Below are positions 40,029 through 50,811 of a stretch of DNA of 60,228 nt, piece after piece; the first letter of the stretch is position 1; every line of letters begins with the position of its first letter. Position numbers and translations under genes: made by a program. Origin of the DNA: Candidatus Thiodiazotropha sp. (lineage in GTDB: Bacteria; Pseudomonadota; Gammaproteobacteria; Chromatiales; Chromatiaceae); NCBI GenBank assembly GCA_023838465.1, contig JAIVEQ010000025.1, forward strand, positions 1 to 60,228, read 5' to 3'. The notes under the pieces are model-generated. The model was given only the letters and a program-made list of their open reading frames with translations, had not been told where the DNA came from and ran no database searches.

Positions 40029-42479
40029 ATGGGCCAAGAGTACTCAGAATCCACAAAGATGATTCCCCAGAACAACGTTGTGCCTGTTCTACCTCTACGT
40101 GACGTGGTTGTCTATCCACATATGGTCATTCCTCTGTTTGTTGGGCGTGACAAGTCTATCCAGGCCCTCGACTCGGCAATGCAGAGTAATAAGCAGATCC
40201 TGCTTGCTGCGCAGAAAAGTGCCGATGTGGATGATCCGGACGTCAGTGACATGTATGCAATCGGTACCCTGGCCAATATCCTGCAACTGCTTAAGTTGCC
40301 TGATGGTACTGTCAAAGTGCTGGTAGAGGGTGGTGAGAGGGCGCGTATCACCGAGTTCATCGATACCGATGAGTTTTTTACCGCCAGGCTTGAAACCCTG
40401 ACTGATTCACTTGACGTGGCCGGACGTGAAAGTGAAGTGTTGATGCGTTCTGCAACTAACCTATTTGATCAGTATGTGAAACTGAACAAAAAAGTACCGC
40501 CAGAAGTACTGACTTCGCTCTCCAGTATCGATGACCCAAGCCGTCTAGCAGATACCATTGCTGCACACATGTCTCTGAAATTGGAAGAGAAGCAGCAAGT
40601 CCTCGAGATGCCCAATGTGCGTGAACGTCTGGAGCACCTGATGGGGCTGATGGAAGGGGAAAACGATATCCTGCAGATGGAGAAGCGCATTCGAGGTCGT
40701 GTTAAACGCCAGATGGAGAAAAATCAGCGCGAGTACTACTTGAATGAACAGATGAAGGCGATCCAGAAAGAGTTGGGTGAGATGGACGATGCGCCGAATG
40801 AAATAGAGGATCTGGCGAAAAAGATTGAAACAGTCGGTATGACCAAAGAGGCCAAGGATAAGGCAGTTAATGAGTTGAATAAGCTTAAGTTGATGTCGCC
40901 CATGTCTGCAGAGGCGACGGTGGTGCGCAACTATATTGATACACTGGTGGGATTACCCTGGAAGAAACGTTCTAAAATTCGCAACGATATCGGTGCTGCA
41001 GAAGCCGTATTGGATGAAGATCACTACGGTCTTGAGAAGGTCAAGGAACGCATTCTTGAATACCTCGCGGTCCAGCAACGGGTGCGCAAGCTAAAAGGGC
41101 CTATTCTCTGCCTGGTGGGCCCTCCTGGTGTGGGCAAGACCTCGTTGGGCCAGTCGATTGCACGTGCTACCAACCGCAAGTTTACTCGTATGGCCTTAGG
41201 TGGAGTGCGTGATGAAGCTGAAATTCGGGGACATAGACGTACCTATATCGGTGCACTACCCGGAAAGATCATCAATAACCTGAGCAAGGTGAAGACCCGA
41301 AATCCCCTGTTTCTGTTGGACGAGATCGATAAGATGGCGATGGATTTCCGTGGCGATCCGGCATCAGCCTTGTTGGAGGTGCTCGATCCTGAGCAGAATC
41401 ATACATTCAACGATCATTACCTTGAAGTCGATTTTGATCTCTCAGAAGTGATGTTCGTAGCGACCGCCAATACATTGAATATTCCTGCCGCACTGCTTGA
41501 TCGTATGGAGGTGATCAGGCTATCCGGCTATACCGAAGATGAGAAGGTCAACATAGCCGAACGGTACCTGGTACGTAAACAGATGGAGAACAATGGCCTG
41601 AAGCCGGATGAACTGATTATTCGTGAAGCTGCGATTCGTGACATGGTCCGCTACTACACCCGAGAAGCGGGTGTGCGCAATCTGGAACGGGAGATCGCGA
41701 AGGTCAGCCGCAAAGTAGTGAAAGAGATTCTTTTAAAGAAACCTAAAGGTAAGATCACTATCACACCAAAGCGTCTGGAAGACTACTTAGGTGTACAACG
41801 CTTCCGCTATGGACGTGCCGATGAACATGATCAGGTCGGGCAAGTAACCGGTTTGGCCTGGACAGAGGTGGGTGGTGAACTGCTTCATATTGAAGCGGCG
41901 CTGATGCCGGGCAAAGGACGGCTTAGCCATACTGGTCAACTGGGTGAGGTTATGCAGGAGTCTATCCAGGCAGCCATGACCGTTGTCAGAAGTCGTGCGG
42001 ATTCACTGGCATTGGAGGAGGATTTCCACCAAAAATGTGATGTACATATCCATGTGCCGGAGGGAGCGACGCCAAAAGATGGCCCAAGTGCCGGCGTCGG
42101 TATGTGTACAAGTCTGGTTTCTGCCCTGACAAAAATTCCTGTCAGAGCTGATGTGGCGATGACCGGTGAAATCACACTTCGCGGTGAGATATTGCCCATC
42201 GGTGGACTTAAAGAGAAACTACTCGCTGCCCATCGTGGGGGTATAGCTATAGTCATCATTCCGGAAGAAAATGAGCGTGATCTGGTTGATATCCCTAAAA
42301 ATATTAAACAGAATCTTGATATTAGACCTGTTCGCTGGATCGACGAAGTGTTGCAGATTGCCCTCAAAGAGGTGCCACATCCGAAAGACGCTAAGCCGGC
42401 TACTGCTACTCCGAGGAAGCGTAGCGAGAAAAGCGACACCGAAGAAACCAAGAAACGAGGGGCTCCTACGAAGCATTAA
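40029..42479 (+). CDS. lon: ATP-dependent protease Lon
   Basis: The homohexameric AAA+ protease degrades misfolded and regulatory proteins. I choose the ATG at 40029 ([11 protein letters not shown]), which has a gagg ribosome site eight bases upstream; a GTG at 40002 adds nine residues. The order is an N-terminal LonB-like substrate domain ([17 protein letters not shown]), coiled coil, Walker [10 protein letters not shown], and the protease domain with catalytic Ser in KDGPSAGVG and a following Lys. The 816 aa end in a charged tail. Confidence 0.97.
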   Translation: MGQEYSESTKMIPQNNVVPVLPLRDVVVYPHMVIPLFVGRDKSIQALDSAMQSNKQILLAAQKSADVDDPDVSDMYAIGTLANILQLLKLPDGTVKVLVEGGERARITEFIDTDEFFTARLETLTDSLDVAGRESEVLMRSATNLFDQYVKLNKKVPPEVLTSLSSIDDPSRLADTIAAHMSLKLEEKQQVLEMPNVRERLEHLMGLMEGENDILQMEKRIRGRVKRQMEKNQREYYLNEQMKAIQKELGEMDDAPNEIEDLAKKIETVGMTKEAKDKAVNELNKLKLMSPMSAEATVVRNYIDTLVGLPWKKRSKIRNDIGAAEAVLDEDHYGLEKVKERILEYLAVQQRVRKLKGPILCLVGPPGVGKTSLGQSIARATNRKFTRMALGGVRDEAEIRGHRRTYIGALPGKIINNLSKVKTRNPLFLLDEIDKMAMDFRGDPASALLEVLDPEQNHTFNDHYLEVDFDLSEVMFVATANTLNIPAALLDRMEVIRLSGYTEDEKVNIAERYLVRKQMENNGLKPDELIIREAAIRDMVRYYTREAGVRNLEREIAKVSRKVVKEILLKKPKGKITITPKRLEDYLGVQRFRYGRADEHDQVGQVTGLAWTEVGGELLHIEAALMPGKGRLSHTGQLGEVMQESIQAAMTVVRSRADSLALEEDFHQKCDVHIHVPEGATPKDGPSAGVGMCTSLVSALTKIPVRADVAMTGEITLRGEILPIGGLKEKLLAAHRGGIAIVIIPEENERDLVDIPKNIKQNLDIRPVRWIDEVLQIALKEVPHPKDAKPATATPRKRSEKSDTEETKKRGAPTKH

Positions 42480-42483
42480 CATC

Positions 42484-42529
42484 ACAAGCTACGGTTATTG
42501 TTTGAAAACAACAGTGGCCGTAGCTTGAC
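42484..42529. terminator. hairpin downstream of lon
   Basis: CAAGCTACGG and CCGTAGCTTG form a 10-bp stem around a loop that contains a second small pairing (TTGTTT/AAACAA). No T-run follows, so termination is uncertain. The hairpin overlaps the -35 region of the hupB promoter. Confidence 0.4.
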
Positions 42530-42553
42530 AGGGTTTCTGGCACCCGGTATAAA
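42525..42553 (+). promoter_or_regulatory. strong sigma-70 promoter for hupB
   Basis: A perfect TTGACA (42525-42530), a 17-base spacer and TATAAA (42548-42553) lie about 90 bases before the hupB ATG. The match is nearly consensus, as expected for an abundant nucleoid protein. Confidence 0.8.
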
Positions 42554-42641
42554 TTCTGGCGTTTCACGCTCCAATTGAGTTATAACACAACACTTCTCGT
42601 GGCGGTTATTCCGCCAAGATCATCAAAGGGGATCATTATTA

Positions 42642-42914
42642 ATGAATAAGGCCGAACTAATTGAGGCAATGGCGGAATCTGCAGACATTTCCAAGGCTGC
42701 CGCTGGGCGTGCGCTTGACGGAATGGTTGACGCAGTAACCGAAGCTATGAAAGCGGGTGACACCCTTTCTCTGGTGGGTTTTGGAACCTTCTCTGTGAAA
42801 GAACGTGCTGCTCGTGATGGCCGCAATCCACAGACTGGTGAGACAATCAAGATCAAAGCCTCGAAAATCCCGTCATTCAAGGCTGGTAAAGCATTAAAGG
42901 ATGCAATAAACTAG
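42642..42914 (+). CDS. hupB: DNA-binding protein HU (beta-type)
   Basis: The 90-aa histone-like protein bends and compacts DNA. It has the conserved [12 protein letters not shown] start, the GFGTF strand and the DNA-clamp arm [15 protein letters not shown] with the intercalating proline. The position just after lon is the ancestral proteobacterial order. The gene has its own strong promoter and is followed by two tRNAs. Confidence 0.97.
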   Translation: MNKAELIEAMAESADISKAAAGRALDGMVDAVTEAMKAGDTLSLVGFGTFSVKERAARDGRNPQTGETIKIKASKIPSFKAGKALKDAIN

Positions 42915-42966
42915 CGCGCCTTCGAGTGTGGTATCTCTAACTAATCGACGATATACCTCACTAGCG

Positions 42967-43042
42967 GGGTGCTTAGCTCAGCTGGGAGAGCATCGCCCTT
43001 ACAAGGCGAGGGTCGCAGGTTCGATCCCTGCAGCACCCACCA
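42967..43042 (+). tRNA. tRNA-Val (anticodon UAC)
   Basis: The 76-nt tRNA with encoded CCA has acceptor arms GGGTGCT and AGCACCC. The anticodon loop reads CTTACAA within the stem CGCC/GGCG. The T loop reads GTTCGATCC. Confidence 0.95.
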
Positions 43043-43046
43043 ATTC

Positions 43047-43123
43047 GGAGCGGTAGTTCAGTTGGTTAGAATACCGGCCTGTCACGCCGGGGGTCGCGGG
43101 TTCGAGTCCCGTCCGCTCCGCCA
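43047..43123 (+). tRNA. tRNA-Asp (anticodon GUC)
   Basis: The 77-nt tRNA with encoded CCA has acceptor arms GGAGCGG and CCGCTCC. The anticodon loop is CTGTCAC in the stem CCGGC/GCCGG. It is separated by four bases from tRNA-Val, so both probably share one transcript. Confidence 0.95.
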
Positions 43124-43136
43124 ACTTAGACCATCA

Positions 43137-43166
43137 ACGGGGTATCTACCAGATACCCCGTTTTTG
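43137..43166 (+). terminator. intrinsic terminator after the tRNA pair
   Basis: The stem ACGGGGTATCT/AGATACCCCGT with a three-base loop is followed by TTTTTG. The match is a classic Rho-independent terminator closing the tRNA transcript before ppiD. Confidence 0.85.
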
Positions 43167-43224
43167 TTTATGATGCATTACACTTGAATTCAACATTTCA
43201 GGTAATAATAACGAGTCACTGATC

Positions 43225-45126
43225 ATGCTTCAGGTTATCAGAGATAAAGCTCAGGGATGGATCGCATGGGCGATCGTCATACTGATCTCGATTCCATTTG
43301 CCCTTTGGGGTATTCAATCCTATCTGGGTATAGGTTCAGAGCCGGTTGCCGCTACTGTGAATGGTACAGAAATCACAGAACGGACACTGGATAGTCAATT
43401 TCAGCGTTTCCGCCAGCAACTCCGTGAACAGCTAGGTTCAGCCTATCGTCCTGAAATGTTTGATGATGTCAGGATGCGCAAAGAGGTCCTCCATCGTCTG
43501 GTGCGTGATGAACTGCTGCAACAGACCTCGCAGGATATTGGATTACGTGCCGGCAGCGCGATGATACAAGCCACTATTCTCAGTATGCCAACCTTTCAAA
43601 AGGATGGGCAATTCGATCAACAGACCTATGAGCGAGCCTTGCGTTTACAGGGACTCTCACCGGCTGGTTTTGAGGATCGCGTTCGTCGTGCACTGGTTGC
43701 TGAACAGTTGTCACAGGCGGTACAGGTAGGCTCGTTTATTACCAAAAGTGAGCTTGCGGAATCTCAAAGACTGTTAAATCAAACCCGTGAATTGTCATAC
43801 TTTCTGATACCCACAAGCGAGTTCACGGTGGATGGTGGACTTTCTGATGATGAGATCAGTGCCTACTACCAAGCCAACGAAAATGCTTTCCTTTCGCCTG
43901 AAAAGGTCAAGGTCGACTATATTCTGCTGGATGCCGAGACGGCCGGCAGTACCGTCAGCTCGGACGAGGATATTCTGCGTGGATACTATGATAAAAATCA
44001 GGATGAGTTCGGTCTGCCGGAACAGCGTCAGGCCAGTCATATCCTGATACAAGTTACCGAGGATGCTGACCAGACGAGCGTCGATGAAGCAATGTCAAAA
44101 ATCGAGGCATTGGCTGAGCGTGTGCGCGGTGGTGAATCTTTTGCGGATCTTGCCAAAGAGCATTCTCAGGACCCGGGTTCTGCATCCGTTGGTGGTGATT
44201 TGGGCTACTTCGGAATGGGTATCATGGCCCCGGCTTTCGAGACGGCTGCGTTTGCTCTCCAGGATGGTGAAGTGAGCGAACCGGTACGTACCAGCTTCGG
44301 GTTTCATCTGATCAAGCTGACCGGTATCAAGGCGGGTGATGTAAAGCCATTTGACGAGGCTCGCAGTGAAGTGGAAGCCGCCTACCGCAAGATTGAAGGA
44401 GAACGGCTTTATTTTGAGATGGCTGAACAGCTTGCGGACCTCAGTTATGAGGATCCAAACAGTCTTGAGCCGGCATCCAGTGTTCTGGGACTTTCTGTAC
44501 AACAGAGCGACTGGTTCTCACGCGACCAGGCAACCGGCTTATTCTCCAAGCCGAAAGTCGTGGCGAGTGCATACAGCGATGATGTACTGCGTGAGCGTAA
44601 CAACAGTGAGCTGATCGAAATCGATGGTACGAGTTCAATAGTGTTGAGGATTCTGGACCATCAGGAGGCTTCAATACTACCGCTTAATGAGGTGAAGGAT
44701 CAGATTATTGAGACCCTGCAAAAACAGAAAGGGGAGCAGCAGGCAGCCGCTGAAGCAGAAAAACGCTTGGCTGAAATTGGTTCAGGAAGCCCATTGACGC
44801 AAGTGGCCGGTAGTTATGCTGTTATGGGTCCGTTGACAGTAGGGCGTAACGACACAAAACTCCCGATGGGCTTGTCGAGTGTGTTGTTTCGTACTGAAAA
44901 ACCAGTGGTCAACGGGTTTTCGTCGGGTAGCGCCAGGCTTGCCAGTGGTGACATTGCTGTGTATGTATTGACTGGCGTAAAAGAGGGTAGTGTTGAGGAA
45001 GCTTCCAGTCAGCAGCAGACCGAGAGTTTACGCCGGATGCGTGGCAGAGATTACTATGAGATGGTGTTGGCGGATCTGGAATCCCGGGCTGATGTTGAGA
45101 TTTTATTGAAATCAGATAGTGAATGA
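43225..45126 (+). CDS. ppiD: periplasmic folding chaperone/prolyl isomerase PpiD
   Basis: The 633-aa inner-membrane-anchored protein helps secreted proteins leave the Sec channel. One N-terminal helix (AWAIVILISIPFALWGI) is followed by a SurA-like domain. A parvulin domain lies around residues 265-370 (QASHILIQVTE through FGFHLIKLTG). The location after lon-hupB is the same as in E. coli, which supports PpiD over SurA. Confidence 0.94.
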   Translation: MLQVIRDKAQGWIAWAIVILISIPFALWGIQSYLGIGSEPVAATVNGTEITERTLDSQFQRFRQQLREQLGSAYRPEMFDDVRMRKEVLHRLVRDELLQQTSQDIGLRAGSAMIQATILSMPTFQKDGQFDQQTYERALRLQGLSPAGFEDRVRRALVAEQLSQAVQVGSFITKSELAESQRLLNQTRELSYFLIPTSEFTVDGGLSDDEISAYYQANENAFLSPEKVKVDYILLDAETAGSTVSSDEDILRGYYDKNQDEFGLPEQRQASHILIQVTEDADQTSVDEAMSKIEALAERVRGGESFADLAKEHSQDPGSASVGGDLGYFGMGIMAPAFETAAFALQDGEVSEPVRTSFGFHLIKLTGIKAGDVKPFDEARSEVEAAYRKIEGERLYFEMAEQLADLSYEDPNSLEPASSVLGLSVQQSDWFSRDQATGLFSKPKVVASAYSDDVLRERNNSELIEIDGTSSIVLRILDHQEASILPLNEVKDQIIETLQKQKGEQQAAAEAEKRLAEIGSGSPLTQVAGSYAVMGPLTVGRNDTKLPMGLSSVLFRTEKPVVNGFSSGSARLASGDIAVYVLTGVKEGSVEEASSQQQTESLRRMRGRDYYEMVLADLESRADVEILLKSDSE

Positions 45127-45163
45127 ATTGCGATTCGACTGTCAGAAGCTGCGGACTTGGGTG

Positions 45164-45192
45164 CCAGTCCTCTCATCGGATGAGAGGACTGG
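45164..45192. terminator. bidirectional hairpin between ppiD and fabI
   Basis: A perfect 13-bp stem (CCAGTCCTCTCAT with its complement) encloses a CGG loop in the 104-bp gap between convergent genes. There is no strong T-run on either strand. Confidence 0.6.
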
Positions 45193-45230
45193 AGATTCGG
45201 AGTAGGTCGTCATCCTGTAGACTATGGATA

Positions 45231-46007
45231 TCAGGCCTTTCCAAGGATGTGATAACCCGAATCGACGTAGATGATGTCCCCGGTAATGCCGGAGGCCAGG
45301 TCTGAACAGAGGAATGCAGTGGTGTTACCCACTTCCTCAATGGTGACATTTCGGCGCAGTGGATTCATCTTCTCCACCTCATCGAGCATACCTTTGAAAT
45401 TTTTAATACCCGAAGCGGCTAAGGTCCTGATTGGGCCTGCAGAGATACCGTTAACCCGGATACCTTCCGGGCCCAGAGACTCCGCCAAATAGCGAACACT
45501 CGCTTCCAGGCTGGCTTTAGCCACTCCCATCACATTGTAATTGGGAACGGTGCGTACTGCGCCCAGATAGCTCATGGTCACCAGTGAGGCGTTTCTGCCT
45601 TGCATAAGTGAACGTCCAGCCTTGGCAAGTGCAGCAAAGCTGTATGAGCTGATATCATGAGCCATGGCAAAACCATCGCGAGTGAGATTGTCCAGGTACC
45701 CACCTTCAAGGTGGTCACGGGGAGCAAAGCCGACAGCGTGGATGATTCCGTCCAGATGCCCCCACTCTTTTTCAATAACAGCAAACAGGTCAGTAATCTG
45801 CTCATCACTGGTGACATCCAAGGGCATCACAATGTTGGCACCAAATTTCTCAGCAGCATCATCGACACGTTTTTTCAGTTTTTCTGTCTGGTAGGTGAGT
45901 GCCAGCTCGGCCCCCTCACGATGCATGGCTTCGGCAACACCCCAGGCTATGGAACGATTGCTGGCAATACCGACAATAAGAATGCGTTTGTTTTGTAAAA
46001 AGCCCAT
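45231..46007 (-). CDS. fabI: enoyl-[acyl-carrier-protein] reductase (NADH) FabI
   Basis: The enzyme reduces the enoyl-ACP double bond in the last step of each fatty-acid elongation cycle. I choose the ATG at 46007 ([13 protein letters not shown]), which has an aagga ribosome site; the frame extends to 46031. The NAD-binding [11 protein letters not shown] is near the N-terminus. The catalytic pair is Tyr-X6-Lys in YNVMGVAK. With 258 aa it is typical FabI. Confidence 0.95.
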   Translation of the reverse strand: MGFLQNKRILIVGIASNRSIAWGVAEAMHREGAELALTYQTEKLKKRVDDAAEKFGANIVMPLDVTSDEQITDLFAVIEKEWGHLDGIIHAVGFAPRDHLEGGYLDNLTRDGFAMAHDISSYSFAALAKAGRSLMQGRNASLVTMSYLGAVRTVPNYNVMGVAKASLEASVRYLAESLGPEGIRVNGISAGPIRTLAASGIKNFKGMLDEVEKMNPLRRNVTIEEVGNTTAFLCSDLASGITGDIIYVDSGYHILGKA

Positions 46008-46141
46008 GGAACAATTCCTTGCTGGAGTCATCGAACAGAAACACGGATAATGGACGCTTTAATGCGTACTCCGGTCCGCAATAATAACAGACTAAGTTAC
46101 CGGAATTTCTAACTAACGAAAAGCGCGGGATCACTCTGATA

Positions 46142-48328
46142 GTGTTAGGCCTTTTTACAAAACCATTGTATTTATCGGCGATTGCCACAGTTTGCCTGTT
46201 ATTCACTGGTTGCGACGGCTCACCATGGAATAGCCCTTACTCGGTTGCAGATGCTCAAAGACCCGTGCTTTACAGCTCTTTTAGTGAGCGTCCCAATCAC
46301 CTTGATCCTGCCCGGTCCTACAGTTCCAATGAATATGCGTTCATTGCGCAGATCTATGAACCTCCTTTGCAGTACCATTTTCTCAAACGTCCTTATACCC
46401 TGGTGCCATTGGCTGCGGAGGCAATGCCGGAGGTCAGCTATATCGATAAGCGAGGACAACAGCTCCCAACTGATGCCCCGGTAGAAAAAATCGCTTTCAG
46501 TGAATATCTGGTACGCATACAGCCAGGCATAAAGTATCAACCCCATCCGATGTTCGCCAGGTTGGAAGATGGGACATTGCGATATCATGATCTTACCGAG
46601 AAACAACTTGATAGGGTGCATACGCTCACTGATCTGAGTGAAACAGGTAGCCGCGAATTGACAGCGGCAGACTATCTCTATCAGATCAAGCGACTTGCTT
46701 TTCCCCGATTCCACTGTCCCATTGCCGGTGTCATGGGGGAGTATATTGTTGGGTTCAAGGCTTATTCTGATCAGCTCAAGCAGGTTGAACAACAGTTACA
46801 GAATGAATTAGGTGAAGAGCGGCCCTATGTCGATTTACGCGACTATGAGATGGAAGGGTTAGAGCTGGTTGATAATTACAGTTACAAAATTCGATTGAAA
46901 GGGAAATACCCGCAATTTCTCTACTGGATGGCTATGCCTTTTTTTGCGCCCATGCCTTGGGAAGCAGATCATTTTTATGCACAACCGGGTCTTCGGGTAC
47001 GTAACATCAAGCTGGATTGGTTTCCGGTAGGCACAGGCCCCTTCATGCTATCGGAAAACAATCCCAACTTGCGAATGGTTCTGGAGCGTAATCCCAATTT
47101 TCATGGTGAGCGCTACCCATACGACGGTGAACCCGAGGACTATGTGGCCGGCTTATTAGATGATGCCGACAGGGTGATGCCCTTTATCGAGAAGGCCATC
47201 TACAGTTTGGAGAAAGAGACTATTCCGTATTGGAACAAGTTTTTACAGGGTTACTATGATACTTCAGGCATTTCATCTGACAGCTTTGATCAGGCTGTAC
47301 TGTTCGATGCCCAGGGGGAGGTGGGACTTGCTGACGCAATGAAGGAGAAGGGAATTCATCTGACGACAGCAGTACAAACCTCGATTGGCTATTTTGGTTT
47401 CAATATGCGCGATCCGGTAGTGGGGGGTGGTTCAGAGTCGGCTAGATTACTGCGGCGGGCGATCTCCATTGCCGTCGATTATGAAGAGTTCATTTCTATT
47501 TTTGCAAATGGTCGCGGTGTGGTAGCACAGGGTCCTATACCGCTTGGCATCTTTGGTGCGAAGAGTGGAAAAGAGGGTATTAACAGATACGTTTACGAAC
47601 AGGTGAATGGCAAAATAAAACGACGTTCTCTCAATGAAGCAAAACAGTTAATGGTTCAGGCCGGCTACCCAGAGGGCAGGGATCAAAAAACCGGTAAATC
47701 GCTGGTGCTCTATTATGATGCTGTGGCAACAGGGCCGGATGACAAAGCGCGTATGAACTGGTGGCGAAAACAGTTCACTAAACTGGGAATCCAATTGGTA
47801 GTACGCAATACCGACTACAACCGCTTTCAGGAAAAAATGCGTAAAGGTACAGGTCAGCTTTTCAGTTGGGGCTGGAATGCAGACTATCCTGACCCGGAAA
47901 ATTTCCTGTTTCTGCTATATGGTCCCAACGCCAAAGCAGATGGTGAAGGTGAAAATGCAGCCAACTACACCAATCCTGAGTTCGATGAGTTATTCATGCG
48001 TATGAAAAATATGGACAACAGTCCGCAAAGGTTGCGCATTATCGATCGAATGGTGGAGATACTGCGTAGCGATGCACCTTGGCTGTGGGGTTATTATCCC
48101 AAGGCGTTTTCTCTGCATCATCACTGGTACCACAATGTAAAACCCAATCTCATGGCCAACAATACGCTAAAGTACAAACGTATTGAACCTGAGGCCAGAA
48201 CAATGCAGCAGTCTCAATGGAATCGACCGGTTCTCTGGCCGGTTATTACTTTGGCCGTTCTTTTTCTACTCTCATTAATTCCTGCATGGATATTGTTTCG
48301 TCGCCGTGAAAGGAGTCGTCTCCAATGA
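46142..48328 (+). CDS. ABC transporter solute-binding lipoprotein (oligopeptide type) with a C-terminal membrane helix
   Basis: The 728-aa SBP_bac_5 family protein binds peptides or related solutes. It starts with GTG, the only plausible start. The lipoprotein signal peptide ends in the lipobox LFTGC. The core includes RPNHLDPARSY, VGTGPFMLSE and FSWGWNADYPDPENF, as in YejA/DppA/OppA proteins. Unusually, the C-terminus ends in a second membrane helix (WPVITLAVLFLLSLIPAWIL) and a basic tail, so it would be anchored at both ends. It overlaps the first permease gene by four bases. Confidence 0.85.
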   Translation: MLGLFTKPLYLSAIATVCLLFTGCDGSPWNSPYSVADAQRPVLYSSFSERPNHLDPARSYSSNEYAFIAQIYEPPLQYHFLKRPYTLVPLAAEAMPEVSYIDKRGQQLPTDAPVEKIAFSEYLVRIQPGIKYQPHPMFARLEDGTLRYHDLTEKQLDRVHTLTDLSETGSRELTAADYLYQIKRLAFPRFHCPIAGVMGEYIVGFKAYSDQLKQVEQQLQNELGEERPYVDLRDYEMEGLELVDNYSYKIRLKGKYPQFLYWMAMPFFAPMPWEADHFYAQPGLRVRNIKLDWFPVGTGPFMLSENNPNLRMVLERNPNFHGERYPYDGEPEDYVAGLLDDADRVMPFIEKAIYSLEKETIPYWNKFLQGYYDTSGISSDSFDQAVLFDAQGEVGLADAMKEKGIHLTTAVQTSIGYFGFNMRDPVVGGGSESARLLRRAISIAVDYEEFISIFANGRGVVAQGPIPLGIFGAKSGKEGINRYVYEQVNGKIKRRSLNEAKQLMVQAGYPEGRDQKTGKSLVLYYDAVATGPDDKARMNWWRKQFTKLGIQLVVRNTDYNRFQEKMRKGTGQLFSWGWNADYPDPENFLFLLYGPNAKADGEGENAANYTNPEFDELFMRMKNMDNSPQRLRIIDRMVEILRSDAPWLWGYYPKAFSLHHHWYHNVKPNLMANNTLKYKRIEPEARTMQQSQWNRPVLWPVITLAVLFLLSLIPAWILFRRRERSRLQ

Positions 48329-49302
48329 TGGCTTATATTATTCGGCGGATTTTATATGCGATACCGATTCTTATTGGTGTGAATATCATTACATTCATGC
48401 TTTTTTTTGTGGTCAATTCACCTGAGGACATGGCAAGGATGAATTTGGGCATGAAACGGATTACGCCAGAAGCGATACAACAGTGGAAAGAGGAACGGGG
48501 TTATGACAAACCAACCCTCTATAACGAAGCAAAGGAGGGTATTGAACGGGTTACCGATACGATCTTTTTTCAAAAATCCTTGAAACTTTTTCAATTTGAT
48601 TTTGGCTCATCGGATAGTGGACGCGATATCGGTTACGACATTTCCCAACGCATGTGGCCGAGTCTGGCCATCGCATTGCCGGTGTTGATCGTGGGGCTGG
48701 CACTGAATATCACCTTCGCCCTATTAATTGCCTTTTTCCGGGCAACCTACATCGACTTCTGGGGTGTTGTGACCTGTGTCATCATGATGTCGATATCATC
48801 CCTCTTTTATATCATCGGTGGTCAATACCTGGTTGGAAAGTTGTTGCACCTGGTGCCGATTTCTGGTTATGACACCGGTTTGGCTTCACTGAAATTTCTC
48901 ATTCTGCCGGTCATTATTGGCATCATTGGTGGGATTGGTGCAGGTACCCGTTGGTATCGTACGCTGTTTTTAGAAGAGATTAATCGTGACTATGTGCGTA
49001 CTGCTCGAGCCAAGGGATTGAGTGAGCAGTGGGTGCTTTTCGGTCATGTTTTTAAAAATGCCTTAATTCCGATATTGACGGGCGTGGTGGCAGTGTTGCC
49101 ATTACTTTTTATGGGTAGCCTGATTACCGAATCTTTTTTTGGTATTCCGGGATTGGGTAGCTATACCATTGATGCTATCAATAATCAGGACTTCGCTATT
49201 GTGCGATCGATGGTTTTTTTAGGGTCAGTACTTTACATAATAGGACTGATAATGACGGATATCTCTTATACCATTGTCGATCCGAGGGTACGGCTGCAAT
49301 GA
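48325..49302 (+). CDS. ABC transporter permease 1 (YejB/DppB type)
   Basis: The 325-aa inner-membrane permease starts MMAYIIRRILYAIPILIGVNIITF, the usual N-terminus of DppB/OppB proteins. About six helices are visible, and the EAA-type loop (DYVRTARAKGLSEQWVLFGHVFKNA) contacts the ATPase. It overlaps the binding-protein gene and is followed by permease 2. Transport of oligopeptides is inferred from the family. Confidence 0.9.
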   Translation: MMAYIIRRILYAIPILIGVNIITFMLFFVVNSPEDMARMNLGMKRITPEAIQQWKEERGYDKPTLYNEAKEGIERVTDTIFFQKSLKLFQFDFGSSDSGRDIGYDISQRMWPSLAIALPVLIVGLALNITFALLIAFFRATYIDFWGVVTCVIMMSISSLFYIIGGQYLVGKLLHLVPISGYDTGLASLKFLILPVIIGIIGGIGAGTRWYRTLFLEEINRDYVRTARAKGLSEQWVLFGHVFKNALIPILTGVVAVLPLLFMGSLITESFFGIPGLGSYTIDAINNQDFAIVRSMVFLGSVLYIIGLIMTDISYTIVDPRVRLQ

Positions 49303-49418
49303 GTGAGTCAACTCTGCTGCGAGCTGAACAAGGTGAAGATCAGCGGATAGGGCTTAACCCTGCTAGTAACAGAGTGTACAGTTATCTGGGGGTTGGAAGA
49401 CTATGCCAGAGTTGGTGA
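49299..49418 (+). CDS. possible 39-aa leader ORF overlapping permease 2
   Basis: The ATG overlaps the stop of permease 1 (ATGA). The frame reads MSESTLLRAEQGED and ends inside the start of permease 2 in another frame. It could couple translation of the two permeases, or be the remains of a different N-terminus of permease 2. No homologue is recognised. Confidence 0.3.
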   Translation: MSESTLLRAEQGEDQRIGLNPASNRVYSYLGVGRLCQSW

Positions 49419-50800
49419 TTCTCTCAACTGATGCATTGATATTTTTACTTGTAATCTTGGCCTCAGGGTTCACACGCTATGCGAGCAAGCGGGAGCATCT
49501 ACGGGCGCCCTGGCGTGAGGTGGCGCGTAGTAAAGTGGGTATGGGGGCACTGTTGGTGCTGAGCTGTTTCGTTACTATCGGATTGTTGGATTCCATACAT
49601 TTCCGCCCAGAGGCCAATGGCAACACCAAAGAGTCAGCCGAGGTATTGAGCTTGTTCGATAAGCTGGTGACTCCATTGCGGATGTATCAGGAAAAGACCT
49701 ACTCAGCGCCACTGGCCGCCTACCAATATACAAAAGAGAATGCAGAGCTGGCCAATGGGACCACCAGGCGAGACTATCCACGTCTTGAATATGGCGGTTC
49801 ACATCTGCAGAACGTAGAGCAAGAATGGGGTTCTGACATTGTCAGTAAAAGCCTTTTAGGAATGTCCAAAGGTCTACTCTTCTGGTTATTGAGCACATTG
49901 CTATTTTTGTTTTGGCGTAGCCAACGTCATAGAGCAACTATCGGCAATACACTGAATGAACTCTGGGCCTTTCAGACTGAGATACCCTGGCGCACGCTAT
50001 TGATTACAGCGGGTGTAATATGTCTACTAGGTTTCTGGGCCGCTGAACTTTCAACTTACTACCATTTGTTGGGTACGGATAAGGTAGGAGAGGATGTCTT
50101 CTACCAGGCATTGAAGAGCATTCGTACCGGGTTGTTGATAGGAACTCTGACAACCCTGGTGATGCTACCGGCAGCGATACTGTTGGGCATTATGGCAGGT
50201 TACTTTCGTGGTTGGGTGGATGACTTGATTCAGTATGCCTACACCACCCTTAATTCGATTCCAGGTGTGTTGCTAATTGCGGCTGCAATTCTCATGATGC
50301 AGATCTATATGAGCAATCATGAAGAGCAGTTTGCAAGCCTCACCCAACGGGCTGATCTGCGTTTACTGTTTCTGTGTATGATCCTTGGTGTCACCAGTTG
50401 GACTGGCCTATGCCGCATGTTACGCGGTGAAACCTTTAAAATGAGAGAGATGGAGTATGTGCAGGCCGCTCAGGCATTTGGCGTTGGTAACTTCACAATC
50501 ATCGGACGGCATATTCTGCCCAATGTCCTGCATATCGTCTTGATTACACTGGTGCTCGATTTCAGTGGTTTGGTATTGGCGGAGGCGGTGCTCTCTTATG
50601 TCAATATCGGCGTCGACCCGACCATGAACAGTTGGGGTAATATGATCAATAGTGCTCGACTCGAGATGGCAAGGGAGCCTATCGTCTGGTGGTCTCTGGC
50701 TGCTGCGCTGATATTTATGTTTACCCTGGTGCTCTCTGCCAACCTCTTTTCTGATGTAGTGCGTGACGCCTTCGACCCAAGACTGAGGTCTAGCCGTTAA
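49403..50800 (+). CDS. ABC transporter permease 2 (YejE/DppC type) with extra N-terminal domain
   Basis: At 465 aa it is about 150 residues longer than usual DppC-type permeases. The C-terminal 240 residues hold the binding-protein-dependent permease domain with the loop REMEYVQAAQAFGVGNFTIIGRHILPN. The N-terminal extension contains two membrane helices and a soluble loop (about residues 67-150) facing the periplasm. It pairs with permease 1 and the double ATPase. Confidence 0.88.
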   Translation: MPELVILSTDALIFLLVILASGFTRYASKREHLRAPWREVARSKVGMGALLVLSCFVTIGLLDSIHFRPEANGNTKESAEVLSLFDKLVTPLRMYQEKTYSAPLAAYQYTKENAELANGTTRRDYPRLEYGGSHLQNVEQEWGSDIVSKSLLGMSKGLLFWLLSTLLFLFWRSQRHRATIGNTLNELWAFQTEIPWRTLLITAGVICLLGFWAAELSTYYHLLGTDKVGEDVFYQALKSIRTGLLIGTLTTLVMLPAAILLGIMAGYFRGWVDDLIQYAYTTLNSIPGVLLIAAAILMMQIYMSNHEEQFASLTQRADLRLLFLCMILGVTSWTGLCRMLRGETFKMREMEYVQAAQAFGVGNFTIIGRHILPNVLHIVLITLVLDFSGLVLAEAVLSYVNIGVDPTMNSWGNMINSARLEMAREPIVWWSLAAALIFMFTLVLSANLFSDVVRDAFDPRLRSSR

Positions 50801-50811
50801 GCGACATTACC